A stretch of 64,000 nt of DNA. Source: Albugo candida (Eukaryota; Oomycota; Peronosporomycetes; Albuginales). How positions within the stretch are numbered: position 1 is the first letter of the stretch; the number at the start of each line of letters is the position of its first letter. Location of the stretch: positions 186,001 to 250,000 of the forward strand of contig JBDOQK010000012.1 in the NCBI GenBank assembly GCA_040437565.1, in the 5' to 3' direction. The notes beneath the pieces were generated by a model. That model saw only the letters and a program-made list of their open reading frames with translations, did not search any database and was not told where the DNA came from. This document shows positions 24,928 through 37,801 of the stretch, in pieces. The position numbers and the translations under genes were made by a program.

Positions 24928-27900
24928 CTAAACGATAAAATCCTCCAAGTCGGCAAACGCATCATCACCGCTTTCCTCACGAAGACATTCATCGATATAT
25001 GGATGACGACTTCGTAGTCTCCTCCTCTTACGTCGTCTTAGAATTGGAATAGTTCCCAGCCAATGTTTTCGATTTCGAGCGAATTTACTTGATATTTCGC
25101 GATTTCCACCGTCAGTAGTTGACAGCCCGTATGGCTGAACTCGATCCAGTAGTAGCTGCAAATACGAGTGCATCTCCGCGTCGCTCTTACAGATCTAGAA
25201 AAAATATGATAAGTCTAAGACTGACACATCAGGTGTATGGTACATACCTCTCTCCATTTCGTGAGGAAGCCAATCCATTCAGATGAAAATAAGTCGAATT
25301 GGAGCCCCGTATTAGCAAGCTTTGTATGCAGAACGCGGTCAGACGTGTCGCACAGTGATTTTATTTCCTGAAGCCAGCATTTTGCGGCAATAATATAGTG
25401 CGTAGTAATTGACAAGAATGGCAGTCTTTCTGTGCTTTCATCTTCATGATATGCAGCCGTCATGATAAAGCAGGTACCCTTCTTCACGATTCGCATCATC
25501 CCATCCAGTGTGAGCAGTAATTTGGCAATTGTCTTGCTAAGATCTACTGATATCGCCCTAGTCAGTTTGGTGGGGCTGAAAACATTACGTTCTGTCGACT
25601 GGACGAAGAGCTGTACGATCCACAAGTAGTTTGCATTCGTTAGGTCCAAATCGTCGACTTCGATAAGAGAACCAGTCACAATTGCGATTAAATCTTTGAT
25701 GAGAACAATTACGCTCTGCGATGATTGCTGCCAGATTTCAGCGGATGCTGTATCCAGAAGTCTTGCCTGAACACTCTGTGCCTGACCAATGTATTTCAGA
25801 ATGCTCTGTAGTGCCATCATCTTCTCTGTGCTGCATCTCAAGAAAGGTATTCGAACTTGCTCGTCATCAAAGTCACAATCTTTTACAGAGCTAGGTGAAT
25901 CGCCCTGATATTCCAAACTCTCCTCATCACTGCTTTCAAGAATCGAACGATGTAGACGCTTCAATTTTCGCTTAAAGCTGCCTGGTTTTTCGATCAAGAC
26001 TTTTGGTTGATAGTGTTTTTTATGACGTCCGATTAGCTTCTTGCATTTTTCAATACCACACACCAATGCGAAACCCACAATTCTTTGATGATTCACTTTG
26101 ATTGTGCTGAGAAGCTCTTCCTGTATTATCATCGCGTCTGAGTTGTCTGATATAGAGAGAATGACATGCGGGAAGCAGATTTCTAGTAAGACATGCAGTA
26201 GATTCGGTTGATAAACGACATGGATACACAGCAAGTCGTATGCCATACAAGCCAATCGTAGATGTATAGTGCTGTTTGCTTTCTCTTCTCGAGAATCTCG
26301 AGTAAGCTTTAATAAAGACTCCACCAGTTTTGCACAAGCCATTTGAGATCTCTCCACGCCTTCAAAGTCCATCAAATAGGCAAGGTCGAGAAAATAACGA
26401 AGCGCCAAGTAGCTGGTGATGTTCTGATGTGTTTCATCTTCCGTAAGCGACGTCGCAAAGAACAAGTTGCTACCTCGTACATGACTGGAGATTGTATCCA
26501 ATTCATCTGACGTAAGACGACATAGATGGATTGATAGTCCACCTAGTATTTTGCACAAGTATGGCTCGTATGACTTGAGAGACTCCAAAACGGTAGAGAC
26601 CGGCGAACTTTTCTCAAGGTGTTGAGTAACCCAAGTCGGAAAGTGAGGTGTGATCGTCTGAGGATTCACCGACAAAAATATGACTTTTGGTTGCACTTTG
26701 TGATTTTTCGGACTACTTGTGAGTGCTTTCTCATGTTGAAAGCGAATTTTTTTTGCGATACCACCATAAAGAGTCAATAGCGATCGAAATATGAAGATAC
26801 TCTTGTCATGATCACCGATTTCCTTGCAGCAGTAGTTCAGTATGTACGTAAAGCCATCACTGCTCACGTAAGACCTTGAAGCTCCTCTATCACTTTCCAT
26901 GTCATTTGATCGATGCGAGGCGACAGGTTGATCATGGCCGGCGCTGTTTCTGTCAGAAATTGGGAACTCTGGGTCAAGTGCATGAGCTAGGAGTCGTATG
27001 AGTTGAGGAAGATGTTTTGCCATTGCATTATGAAGCGGGTTTATACTGCATTTCTTACCATCATCTGGTCGATCGGCTGTGGTATGCAACGCAGACGACA
27101 TCCGTTCTAAGGAAGACATAAAGTCTATCAATTGCCAGAGCTTCTGTTCCCATTTTGATGCACCTCTGTTGTTCAGCTCCAAGTGAGATAAAACTAGTTC
27201 CAATACTATATGACACAATCCCATCGCCAAAGAAGCGCGAGCTACGTATTTCCATAAGACTTTTGGTCGACCAGACGATGAAGTATGTGACGAGCTACAG
27301 AATGGACCATGCGGCACGTGCGACGAAGAATCTACGGTAGATTGCTCTTGGGTATCTTCATCGGTACCCCCCTCTACCTCTTGTATCCCTGTAGTAATCC
27401 ACACAGAGAGTCGATCGAAATCAAATACAAACTTCACTATCGCGAGTGTGATTGATTCTGTAAAGCGACCAAAAGGATGTTCCTCGTATCTCTTTGGCGT
27501 CTCCGAGCTCAGTTTTTCGATCAAGGTCATACACTTGAACAAAGCATAGAAAGTATGCCCGAGTCCGATTGCATTAGATACTGGTAAAAAAAGATCAATT
27601 TCTTTCGACGTATCCAGGCAGCGCAATACTTTGTCTACTTGGGTGAAGTTTATAGCATGGGTAAATGACATATACCGGTCAAGAATCGGATGAAATTCCA
27701 TTGAAGTAGTGTGAACAGACTCGTCAATCGCTTCCGCTCGATCCATATCGTTGGTGGCATTTTTTATCCAGCTCAATGATCTCATGTCTATGTATTTACA
27801 TAGAAACTCACGAACGAAATCATACAACGCCAAGACCATCCAATCGTTTCCATTCTTCCGAGCTTCTTGATTGTCGTGACCCTTTGAACAGGGTTGTAAG

Positions 27901-30713
27901 TCGCTATTCGTAAGGCGAGTCATCGCTGTGTACTGGTCGAAGGTGCTCAGTAAATGTAGAAAGCAGATGCATCGAGCAGTACCCAGCTGATCTACTGATC
28001 TTCTCAATTGTTCGATCACATCTTGCTACAAACAAGATGAAATATTAAAAATGACAATTCACGTGTGTCCTCAGATCTGCGTACAAAGCACTGACGACTC
28101 AGCCGTAGCCTTGATTGTGCCGGTAGCATCAATTGCTCTTGTATCCAGAAACAATAGATTCTGACCGCTGATTTTTGTTGAGTATAAATATTGGTATGGA
28201 ATAGTCTTTCCAGAAAGCTTTGTACAAAATTGTAGTATTCTATACCGAACCCAGTTTTGTGAGCAGATTGTACTTTGGAGAGTGCCATCGTACCTGTAGA
28301 GATAGCTGTCGGCGATAGCAGCCAGATAAAATAAGATTGCGCCATTGCGATGTTGATACTGAATAGTTGACTATCCCTGAAAGATAAGTACTGGAGAGCA
28401 AACGTGGATGACAAGCAACGTACGTCAGCCAATTCTGAATCACCGGAATTTGTGGTAATAAAGCATTCATAGTTCCCGGGCTGGAACTGGAGCGCTCAAT
28501 GACCATTTTTAAAGCAATCGCATACTGTGAGCCGATCGGGTCTCCGAAGTTGTTCGAAATTTCAGCCTTGATCTTACGGGTACTGTGAGCTGTACAACTT
28601 GAACGACACTCCTGTAATATTCCCTCGAGTATACAGGTGAATAATTCTGGTTGGAAATTTGTGGACTTGGAGTGCGTAGTGAGATAATGGTCGAGCGAAT
28701 TTGAATTATTACCTTTTCAAATAGAGCAGTAAGGGTGCTGGTCGCAACTATTAGATTATCGTCATTGCAAACTGAATCTTTCTGGTTCTCATCAAGATGG
28801 ACGCGCCCATCAAGCCAGCGTAAGGCCAAACGGGTTAGTATAGCCGACTTCCATTTCTCTTCGTCTTTTAAAGGATTGCCAAAAGTAACAATCTTGCAGA
28901 CAGTTGAGCTATACCGAACATAAACATCCGTCGATTCGTTGACAGCGCCATTTGAAGCGAGCTCTTCTGACTTTGCAGACTCCCATTCATGTTGTAATAG
29001 ACGTAAAAGTGTTTGTTCGACAATATCGGATTTGCGTGAGTCATGTTTATTATATAACCTCGTGCATCCGGTGTCCAAAATGGGCGTTGATGCATGCAGA
29101 ACGTGCAATAAAAGCACAATATCTTTCCAGCCCGTGCGAATAGCAAAGAAGTGTGGGAAGTTCGAGGAACTGGCAGATTCTCCCAGAGGCAAACCATCGT
29201 CCAAGCTCCGCTGTACAGCATCACAAAAATAGGGTAGAATGCTTAAGTGCTGCTGCATAAACTGAATGATCGAAACAAAAGTTTAGTTTCGATGGAAGGC
29301 TAAAATCCATTGAATTCTTACCGTCTGAACGCATTGATCTATTTCGGAAGCATATGTAACAGGACACTCTTGAAGTATTGCACGTACATAGGTTGCCCAG
29401 CGAAGATCTTTTGTGATCATAAGAGCAAACATAATCTCGCGTAAAAGATGCAATACTGTTTTCATCGGCATTACATTGTTATCGAACACTTTGACATTGA
29501 GGAGCATCTTCTCAAGCATGACGCTCATTTGGTGCCATATCACTGACGGGACATTGTAGCGATGTTCACTTATACCTTCCATTACAGATGGTATCAAAGC
29601 ATTGGTCCATCCAAGTTCGCAGACGCTCATGAGAATCTGCAAGGAGAAGAAATGTTGATACTTTGCATGTACATTAAGTTTATCATCAGAACCTTCTCCA
29701 TTTTTGATAATTTTTCTGTACCATCGACTCTTAGTGGTGAGCTTTTACTGCTACTTGATTGCAAGTGTGAAGGTGTTGAGCTGTCGATCATGTCGCATAG
29801 GCGAAGTGTAAAGTCCAAAAGCATTGTAATGACAGCTAAATTTCGCTCACAGCATCTCTGCACTTGGTCTGTTTGCGTCTGTCGACCTCGAACTACGAGT
29901 TCTCTCAGCACATTCAATGCTACAGTCAGCACACATTCGATTCCGTTGACAGTATCTGAGAGTGAGGCTGTCAGATGTGCAGTCGACCGCTCGGTTTTGA
30001 TAGCCATTGGATAAACTTTGCTTTCAGATATACAGTCGCATAATTCGACTTGGTGTGTGAGAAGCTCGTGTGTGCTTAGCGACTTGTAAAAAGCAAGAGC
30101 TATTTCCGCGAGCCGTATTCGGACTTGTGTCTCTTCCACAATGTCAATCGTCAAAGTCTACAAGATGTGATATTGTCTTAAGAAGTGTGTTCTTACATTA
30201 AGGCTACAAAACCTGTAAAATCTCGATCGCATCTTGAAAGCGGCTCCGGTCGGAAAACGACTGCTGGTGAATAATACCAGACGACATCAATCTTACCGTA
30301 AAATTGCATTCAAGTACGAATGCGTATTATGATTGCATGGCACAGCAGAATCGATTTTGCAAAAACGTCCAAGCTTTTCTTACAATCAGCACACGCTTTA
30401 AGTAAAAGATCCAGCTCGAAGCGCCGCTCATTCTGCCTTGAATGGTATGTGAAATATGAAATTTAAGCTCATTTGTCGCAGCATATGAATGTGAAGACAA
30501 TAATAAGCGATACGGGCAGGATCTATCGTCGAAGGGCTGCAAAAGCAGGGAAAAGTGCCGAACTTCGCTCTTATATTTGTCTGTACAGTATGTGCAATTA
30601 GAAACATTGGTGTCCACGCCGCTGTACGTCATTTTGGGTAGATCGAAAGGTCTCATTTCAGCAAATATTGAGAGCAGGAGTTGCTCCGTGAATGAATGGA
30701 CACTTGTGTTCAT
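24928..30713 (-). CDS. FANCI: FANCI-like Fanconi anaemia protein, multi-exon; N-terminus uncertain
   Basis: FANCI pairs with FANCD2 as a DNA clamp in interstrand-crosslink repair and is monoubiquitinated. Coding blocks on the minus strand: about 30713-30330, 30154-29640, 29642-29290, 29258-28510, 28432-28020, about 28019-25248 and 25194-24928. The last junction (intron 25195-25247) is well supported. Nearly everything is helical, as in the FANCI alpha-solenoid. The best family evidence is FHTNIYTQQKSAVRIYCF, matching the human segment FANQLDARKSAVAGF that holds the ubiquitinated lysine 523; here the lysine codon is 28172-28174. The first block (LLLSIFAEMRPFDLP) also resembles the human IF-x-x-x-N-LDLQ region. 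The tail ends in a basic cluster (RRRKRRRLRSR) and an acidic end (GDDAFADLEDFIV). The true start may lie upstream of 30713. FANCD2 was considered and fits less well. Confidence 0.6.
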
Positions 30714-33344
30714 TTCAACCCGCTAACACTTACACTAAGAAGGGCAAACTACTTGCAACGTAAGATCGACGTTAGAGAGGATGAAAACATTGCAGCGGGG
30801 CAGTCTCTTTGTGCAAGTAGCACAGTGATGGATTCATCGATGCTCCCAATGATCGCCCAACATATTACTTTATGCAAAAAAAGTCAGTTTATCCACCTCC
30901 CACCATTGGGCATTTTCTCGATACACTTCGTAGTCGAACATACTCGAATCAACACTATTTCGTGTCATCGACATGCCGAATTTCGACTCATCTTTCGCTT
31001 GTTCATTCATTCATTTATTCAGAAAGAAGAAATCTGACAACGTGTGTGCATCTATAAAAAAAAAACGGGCCTTGTGCTCACCCTTCCATCACAGTCACCA
31101 CTAGCCGTGGTTTTGCTCCCATATATGCTTTTTCTTGACAACTCACAATGTGTGTCACTTTCTGTGCATTAAAGTGATAAACATCTTCGCCACTATGCCG
31201 TTAGGCTAAACTGTAGCCTATCAACATCTCAGGGAAATATACAATTTTCCTGCTATTAATTTTAAGCGCGAAAGGTCTTTATTGCCGGTCACAATGTACA
31301 TATTCGCAATGCTCATGCCATGATAGTCCATATATATACCAGCGAACGCTATTGAGACTCACGTGTATATTACTCTATAGGTTCCACGAATACTACAAGT
31401 GATTATTTGATTCAAGTACCACCTATCTCATATCTTTAGCGAAAGAGAGGTAGCTCACGTCTGAAGTCAACTAGAATTATGGTTGAGTAGCGCATCTCAC
31501 ATTACTGCAGGCTTGTTGCTTTAGGCTTTCCGATGAAGCTGTAATGCCAGCAATATGATATGGTTGAGACTCTATAAAAGCAGTCGCATGATCCCATTGT
31601 TGTTCATTGAGCGGCATAGCCGACGAAATCATGGATAAGCAAGGCTAAATGCCAAAATACCATACTTGTGAAAGATTTGTGGAGTATAGTTCTCATCGTC
31701 CACTAACCAGTATTCTTATGTTGCATTCGTGAAGAATCATAAAGACAGCAGCAGCAATGAGATCAGGCAGTAAAAACTCGTAAGTTTTGTAAAAACCTGT
31801 GGGAATCATAGAATAGATTTGAAGTACATTGGAAAGAAGACATTTTCGATATACCATTGGTCAAATCATACGGACACTCACATTATCGACAAAAACCAGC
31901 AAGCATTGGAATGAAACAAACGAATCGGTTACCCTGCTTTGGTGGGTGCCACAAGCATAAAATCCGGCGGTCTATGGTGCCAGAGTATTATTGAATGTCG
32001 GTCCTAGCCGAGTCTGTTCTTTGTGTTAAGCACTCATCAAAGCATAAAACGAGTCATGAGCTCAACAGAGGATTTCAGTGAAGAACTTGATCAAACAGCG
32101 TCTCCGAAATCGCAATGGTTGTCAATCTATATCTGGGAATGTCAGTATCCGTAACTTGCTCTGTATAGCGCCTGAGCTGGCAATATCTTTTCCGATAGAA
32201 GTCAGGCCGGATAGAAATCATTGTATACCCGGAAGTATCCGAATTAGGGATGACAGTAGTGGAGGCAACCTCATTACGATCCAGTGTGCTTGGAGTGCAC
32301 AGTTGGTCATCGACCTGGTGTGAAGGTCTAATCGTTTATCAGCATAGAGAAGTCACGCTCAGTAAAGAATTATTTCAGAATAATTGTTGCCAGACCTTGA
32401 CGACCGTGTCAACTCAAAGAGCGAAATAAAAGCTCTCATTAGGCTATCGGCAATATATTTATGGGGCGTTGCACAATCGGGTACTTTAGTGCTCAGCATG
32501 ATAGTCGGCCAATAACGTCGACGAAAGCTTCCAATACTCAACGACCCGCGGTATGTATGTCCCATGGACAAGGCGATAGCACAATCAGCTACTCTTTCTT
32601 GATCCAAACGGCCATATATTTGTCTTTGTCTTTTATTACTCTCGCGTGCTCATCCATCAGCGAAATAACTGCTGCAGCTGGTAGGGAATTATTTGGAGCG
32701 GCGAGTTTGCATGATTATAAATCTAGCAGAACTGATCGGGAAGTTTCGCTGGACGGATACGTGCACCACCATCAACTCCCAGGCCAGCCAATAGGGCACT
32801 TATAGTCCAGCTGATCAAATCTACGCGCTATATAACGCTTGCACGCATCTTATTCTAGGTTCCAACAAATCATCATGTTGCTTTTATTCGCCACCAACTT
32901 CACATGTACTGGCATTCCTCGTATTTCAGATTTGAACATAGCGTGTAGAGAAGCTGTCTACTTGTTCGAATATCTTGGCAGCATGCAGTACGAAGTGTAC
33001 GTAATAGCAGCGCAATGTATAAATAATCAAACAAATCAAGCACGGCACAAAACATTTCTCATTTTACTAGCACACTTTTACAAGTTCGACATGTTTACAC
33101 TATCACTTGAACAATAACAGAACACTACAACAACAACGAAACACTACAACAACAACGAAACACTACAACAACAACGAAACACTACAGCAACAACAAAACA
33201 CTACAACAACAACGAAACACTACAACAACAATAAAACACTACAACAATAAATAACAAATAACGGCCGTGTCGTTTGACGATAGCTGAATGAGTATGCGCT
33301 TTTCCTACTTGTATCGTATGCGCTGAGAGCACGCGGACTCTCGT
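30714..33344. other. Gene-poor 2.6-kb region
   Basis: Only short ORFs occur here, and none shows family resemblance or a convincing splice pattern. The left end may hold the first exon(s) of the FANCI-like gene. A poly-A run is near 31057. The 32080-33110 part has several unrelated short ORFs on both strands and could be a decayed element, but no terminal repeats or protein motifs were recognised. The right end is a minisatellite. Confidence 0.4.
33121..33253. repeat. 19-bp minisatellite, seven units
   Basis: Seven tandem copies of a 19-bp unit (consensus AACACTACAACAACAACGA). Units 1, 2, 3 and 5 are identical. Unit 4 carries small changes, and units 6 and 7 decay towards AATAAATA. The array starts 92 bp beyond the kinesin stop codon and so probably lies in its 3' untranslated region or just after it. 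The period is not a multiple of three, which argues against coding. Confidence 0.9.
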
Positions 33345-35640
33345 CTAGAGTCTCTGATCCGAATGGATTCGCATCACTTCTGCAAGCGATTCTTCTGAAG
33401 TTGCGGAAGTCGATGAGCATTGGCTTCCCCTACGGATGGGTCGAACTTCATCATCCCATTGACGTGGGTGCTCCATTGAATCCACTTGTCCCTCAGCTCC
33501 TCCACCACGCAACGCTCTGATAAACGGTTCTTCCATATGTCCATAGCTCTGAAGATGAGCGTCTTGTGCGCCTTGAAAGTCTGAAATATGACCTCGCAGA
33601 CGGATGAGTTCAACCACGTGCTTCTCCGCCTCCTTACGCAAACGCTCTGTAATTCGTCGATTGCTCGCTCTCAATTCCTTGATTCGGTCATCACGGACTG
33701 TAACTTTTCGTTTCGCTTCCTTGGTATTCTTTTCCGATGCTGCAACCTTTCCAAGAAGTTGCCGTTGTACAGCAACTAGATGCACCAACTTCTGCTGCAT
33801 TGCGTGCAAATATTCGCTTTCTTTTCCTTTAACTCCAGCACCTGGGGACTGCAGTTCTGCAATATCGTACAAGCTTGATCGATTGACTCCTTGTGATGAC
33901 AACATATCAACCTGCTGTTGTAGCTTCTCCGCGTGATTCGTCAATTCCTTGTGCTTGAACTCCAGTTGTTTGTGATCAGACTGGAGGACGCTGTACTGGC
34001 TATCTTTCGTTTTCAAGGAGCATTCCAATCTCGCCACAATTCTCTTGTTTTCTTTGTCGGCTTCCTTGCAACTAAATTTGAAAGACTCCATGGACTGAGC
34101 TTTGCTATCCAGTCGAGCTTTCAGATCTTGTATTTCAAGTCCTCGTCGATCCGACTCCAGCTGTACCTTCAGGTATTCTTCTTCTAGCTTCCTGAATTTC
34201 TTCTGGAGCTGTTGCATATCCTCGATAGTGCTTGCTTCAGATGACATGGCCGTTTCATGAGCACTTGTAGGTACACTTCTCATTCCTGAGCGTCCTTGAT
34301 CGCTGCTTGCTGATACATTTTCATGAGGGGTAGAAGTTTCCAGCCGATTCTTCAGCAAATCAACACGATTCCTTTCCAGTTGTAGATCCCTTTGAAGCAT
34401 TGTCACAATATCCATCAAGTCATCGGCACTCTTCCGCTCGTTGATAACTGCTTGATTCTTAATCTTTTTCGCCCGGGTGCCAAACCGAAGGGTCGAAAGT
34501 GTCTCGGTTGAATCCCACACGCTGCACGATATGTTCACAATGAGTGTTGTCCGTGAATTGCCACCAAAGGAGTCTTGAAGAATACGAGTGAGTGTCGAAT
34601 TGCGATACGGGACATGATTCATCTTTGGGTCGGTCAAGTTGTGAATAACGTTTCCGAGGGTAGACAGCGATCTATTGATCATCTTCGCCTCCTCAAGCCG
34701 TCTTCCAGCAGCTTCGGTCCTCCTCACCATTTCGGATCCAGCCAGATCCACGAGGTAGAGCTTTCCTGATTTGACCACTTGGGTATCAACATTTTTCTGA
34801 GACAATGTCACCAAAAGGACACTGTGACTGCGTGAGCTGCGCTCATTCATTTTGGTTGCGGCCATGGCACGCCTTTTGATTCCTTCAGTCGCAAGATGCA
34901 TCAAGTCTTCTGCGCTTGTGACAAACGTCTCGATCATATTTTCAACAAAGAATCCACGTTGCGTGTCCTCCCGTATTCGGAGCTTCGTTCCTGATCTTTG
35001 CGCTTTCAAGAGATCGGACACTTGCTCCATATAGATTTCGATATGGCTGATCTTGACTGTACATTCCAACTTTTCATCAACATTATCAACGAAGTTAAAT
35101 AATTGGACAGCTGTTCTTGGAATTATTCCATGATCCTCAGGGCGATCTGCGTCGCCACCTTGCAATGTATACGTCTTACCCGACGCCGTTTGCCCGTAAG
35201 TGAGGATAGTGGAGTTGTATCCGTCTATAATATCTACATGAAGAAGTGAGATATACTAGAACAAAACCATATCGACAAACATAATCAAACCTTGAACAGC
35301 CGGTCGGGCTACCGCATTGAACACGGTTAATTGATCATCTTCTTCGGTGAAGACGTGGTCATAATGGAAGTCGTGAGACACCGTTTCTTTCTATACAAAG
35401 AATTACGAATGCGATACATATTGAACGAGCATGAATACCGCACCTTGTAGTGGACAATGTTGTCGCTTGTTCGAACACATTTGCGTTCGTCTTGATTGGT
35501 TTCTCTCGCAGGTAGAGGTCTTAGTCGGCAACAAACGCGAACGTTGCCAACTTGTTCATTCTATCAAGCATCATTCATCAAGCGTTAGTGTCACGTCATT
35601 ATGAAACGAAAAGTCATAAACCTACTTTTGGAGTCACCAT
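33345..35640 (-). CDS. Kinesin-1-type motor (kinesin heavy chain-like), 706 aa
   Basis: Exons are 35640-35626 (only 15 nt), 35560-35444, 35390-35291 and 35233-33345, total 2,121 nt, in frame. This is a plus-end-directed microtubule motor with an N-terminal motor domain: NVRVCCRLRPLPARE (strand 1), P-loop YGQTASGKTYT, switch I NERSSRSHSVLLVTL, switch II LYLVDLAGSE, and PYRNSTLTRILQDSFGGNS. The motor ends near residue 330, followed by about 375 residues of charged coiled coil and a short polar tail. It is shorter than animal kinesin heavy chain (about 960 aa) and has no recognised light-chain-binding region. The first exon falls inside the duplicated flank of the gap at 35770, so it appears twice in the window. 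Switch II and motor details favour kinesin-1 (KIF5) over other classes. Confidence 0.88.
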
Positions 35641-36006
35641 AGGGGTTCAACTTGACAGCTTTAGCCTGCTTTCTTAGTGATCTTAGCTATTTATATATTT
35701 CCGGGAAGGCAGCCAATAAAAACATGCATATAAAATAGAGCCGCTCAGGATTGGATATAGATTTCGTGTNNNNNNNNNNNNNNNNNNNNNNNNNNNNNNN
35801 NNNNNNNNNNNNNNNNNNNNNNNNNNNNNNNNNNNNNNNNNNNNNNNNNNNNNNNNNNNNNNNNNNNNNGTCACCATAGGGGTTCAACTTGACAGCTTTA
35901 GCCTGCTTTCTTAGTGATCTTAGCTATTTATATATTTCCGGGAAGGCAGCCAATAAAAACATGCATATAAAATAGAGCCGCTCAGGATTGGATATAGATT
36001 TCGTGT
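35633..36006. repeat. Assembly gap with 137-bp duplicated flanks (artefact)
   Basis: N run 35770-35869. The sequence 35633-35769 is repeated as 35870-36006. It contains the first 5 codons and upstream region of the kinesin gene, so the second copy is not a separate gene start. Confidence 0.93.
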
Positions 36007-37324
36007 ATTGGACGAATGAAAACGTGACAATTGAAAGCTGCAGCATCTAATGCATTTACAAGTAGCCACAGTGAAGACGACATAAGATGCTTTACTCACG
36101 TCAAACTTGATCAAGTACGAGCATGTGGCATGGGTCATAGCTTATGCGTTGAGAAGATCGAGACAAGCCACGATTACATGAAGTTCTAGTCTCGAGATAA
36201 AAATATCGCCTTGATACGTGATGAAGATTACATACACCGATTATTGTTGAAGAAGAAATGCATACTAATATAGCGCTTCTGAATTCACTAGATGCACCAT
36301 CAGGATCGACCTCATTCATGATTGTCACTTATACAATTGTTATTGGCATACAGAAAAGCAACTCGAACAACACCACAAGTCTATTGAGGCGACTACGGTA
36401 GCTGGCAAGGCTGATCTATGATACAAAGTCAGACAACTCTTCGGAAGATGAAGAACCTGAAAAAACATTAAGTTTAGAAAACGCAGGAGATAGCTTTAAT
36501 GCGGCGCGCAAGCGAGTGTCGGTCCCTTCGAACAAAGCGAGATGAAGAAATAGAGCGGATATGGCAAAACAGACGGACGTCAAAACGGGTACAGTTTGAT
36601 GTTGGGATCTCATTTCATACGCTGACGTCTGGGCGGAGACCCATGACAAACGCGAGACAAAACGGAATGGACCAGTCCAAGTACCCTAGCAATTTCCGAC
36701 TGGATTTCCGAGATGCGGAAACTGGTCATCAAAGAAACATGTGAACAAATTTGTCCCGTCGGATGCCTGTACCACACATTGAGCAAGAGTGAGAAACTGT
36801 CGCCACGAATTGCAATGAAATGGATCAGAAATCCTCAAGGGACAATGGTAAGAGTGCTATCTTGAGGTCAGAATCTGTGACATAAAAAAAGGGTCGCAGC
36901 GTTGGAAATGGTGATGATAGAACTCCAAATGAGGACAAATATGGATGGTTGACTAAAGGGGATACTCTGGATCCATACTTGATGAACATGCTCATTGAAT
37001 TAACACGCTAAGTGTTGACCAAGAGGAGCCAAAAGCATGTGCAGATTATGCCTTTCGTCGCCCAGGAAAAGAAAGTGGAAAATGAATTCAGCTGCAGAGA
37101 GAATTGATCCACTTATGGCTTCCTGTTGAAGCTGAATAGTAGTTAATTTCTGGTCTACAACACGGCAATAGTTCGTACTAAAATCAGCAAGTAATCGTAG
37201 TAGTTGCGGTCTGTGGTCAATAAACCACTTTTTTAGATGTCATCTCATCAGAATACGGGTCCGTCTTCTATTTGGATCGATACAGTGGCTGATGGAGCTA
37301 GTCTAAAGTTGTGATCCATGCGAA
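36007..37324. other. 1.3-kb region without a secure gene
   Basis: Short ORFs only. On the plus strand a polar stretch (SDNSSEDEEPEKT, then ARKRVSVPSN) from about 36420 to 36543 looks protein-like but ends at a TGA and was not linked to other exons. On the minus strand a 77-codon ORF (36649-36416) is probably its shadow. The rest is AT-rich. It includes the kinesin and YAE1-like upstream regions. Confidence 0.4.
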
Positions 37325-37801
37325 ATGGAATTCGACTCTGCCAATGACAATTTACAGGAACGCGACATTGCCTCAGCTCGTAAAAAACTGAATACTGTAT
37401 GTGTGTGGCCGATGCTTTCATTTTCAAGCGTGCGCGCTAAAATTCGTTTCTTATAGCTCGGGCTACGAAATGGTATACAACTTGGCAAAGAAGAAAAGTT
37501 GCAAGAGGGTTTTGACGCAGGAATCAGGCAATCTGCCAAAGCAGCATACCCTATTGCAAAGTTACGCGGTGCTTTAAGAACTGTGATGGTGACTACTATG
37601 CTCAAAAGAAAGGTAGCTTTCGACTTTGACGCGATACAACACTGTTTAGATAGTCTCGATGTCAAGGATACGCGATTGAAAGCGTTGAGCCCCGCCGTTT
37701 GCTCGCAACTGGAAACCTTATTTGGCCTTTTGAGCTTGCATGAAATGAGAGATTTGGTGCGAAATCTCTCAATGGTAAATCAGGATGAAAAACAAGCTTA
37801 G
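37325..37801 (+). CDS. YAE1/LTO1-like protein (Yae1 N-terminal domain), 138 aa
   Basis: Two exons, 37325-37396 and 37457-37801, with a 60-nt intron; 417 nt in frame. The junction creates the sequence LGLRNGIQLGKEEKLQEGFD, the repeated G-x3 pattern of the Yae1 N-terminal domain (family consensus GYRDGI-AGKE--LQEGFD-G). A following G-x-R-Q-S-x6-P-x-A-K-L-RG segment also fits. In yeast, Yae1 and Lto1 form an adaptor that delivers iron-sulphur clusters to the ribosome recycling factor Rli1/ABCE1 in the cytosol. Length suits this small family. The C-terminal half (60-138) is helical and not distinctive. I cannot tell whether it is the YAE1 or the LTO1 orthologue. Confidence 0.72.

Noticed and set aside
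32078-33117. Cluster of short ORFs suspected to be a decayed retrotransposon
   Set aside because: No reverse transcriptase, integrase or RNase H motif and no terminal repeats could be shown; left as unexplained sequence.
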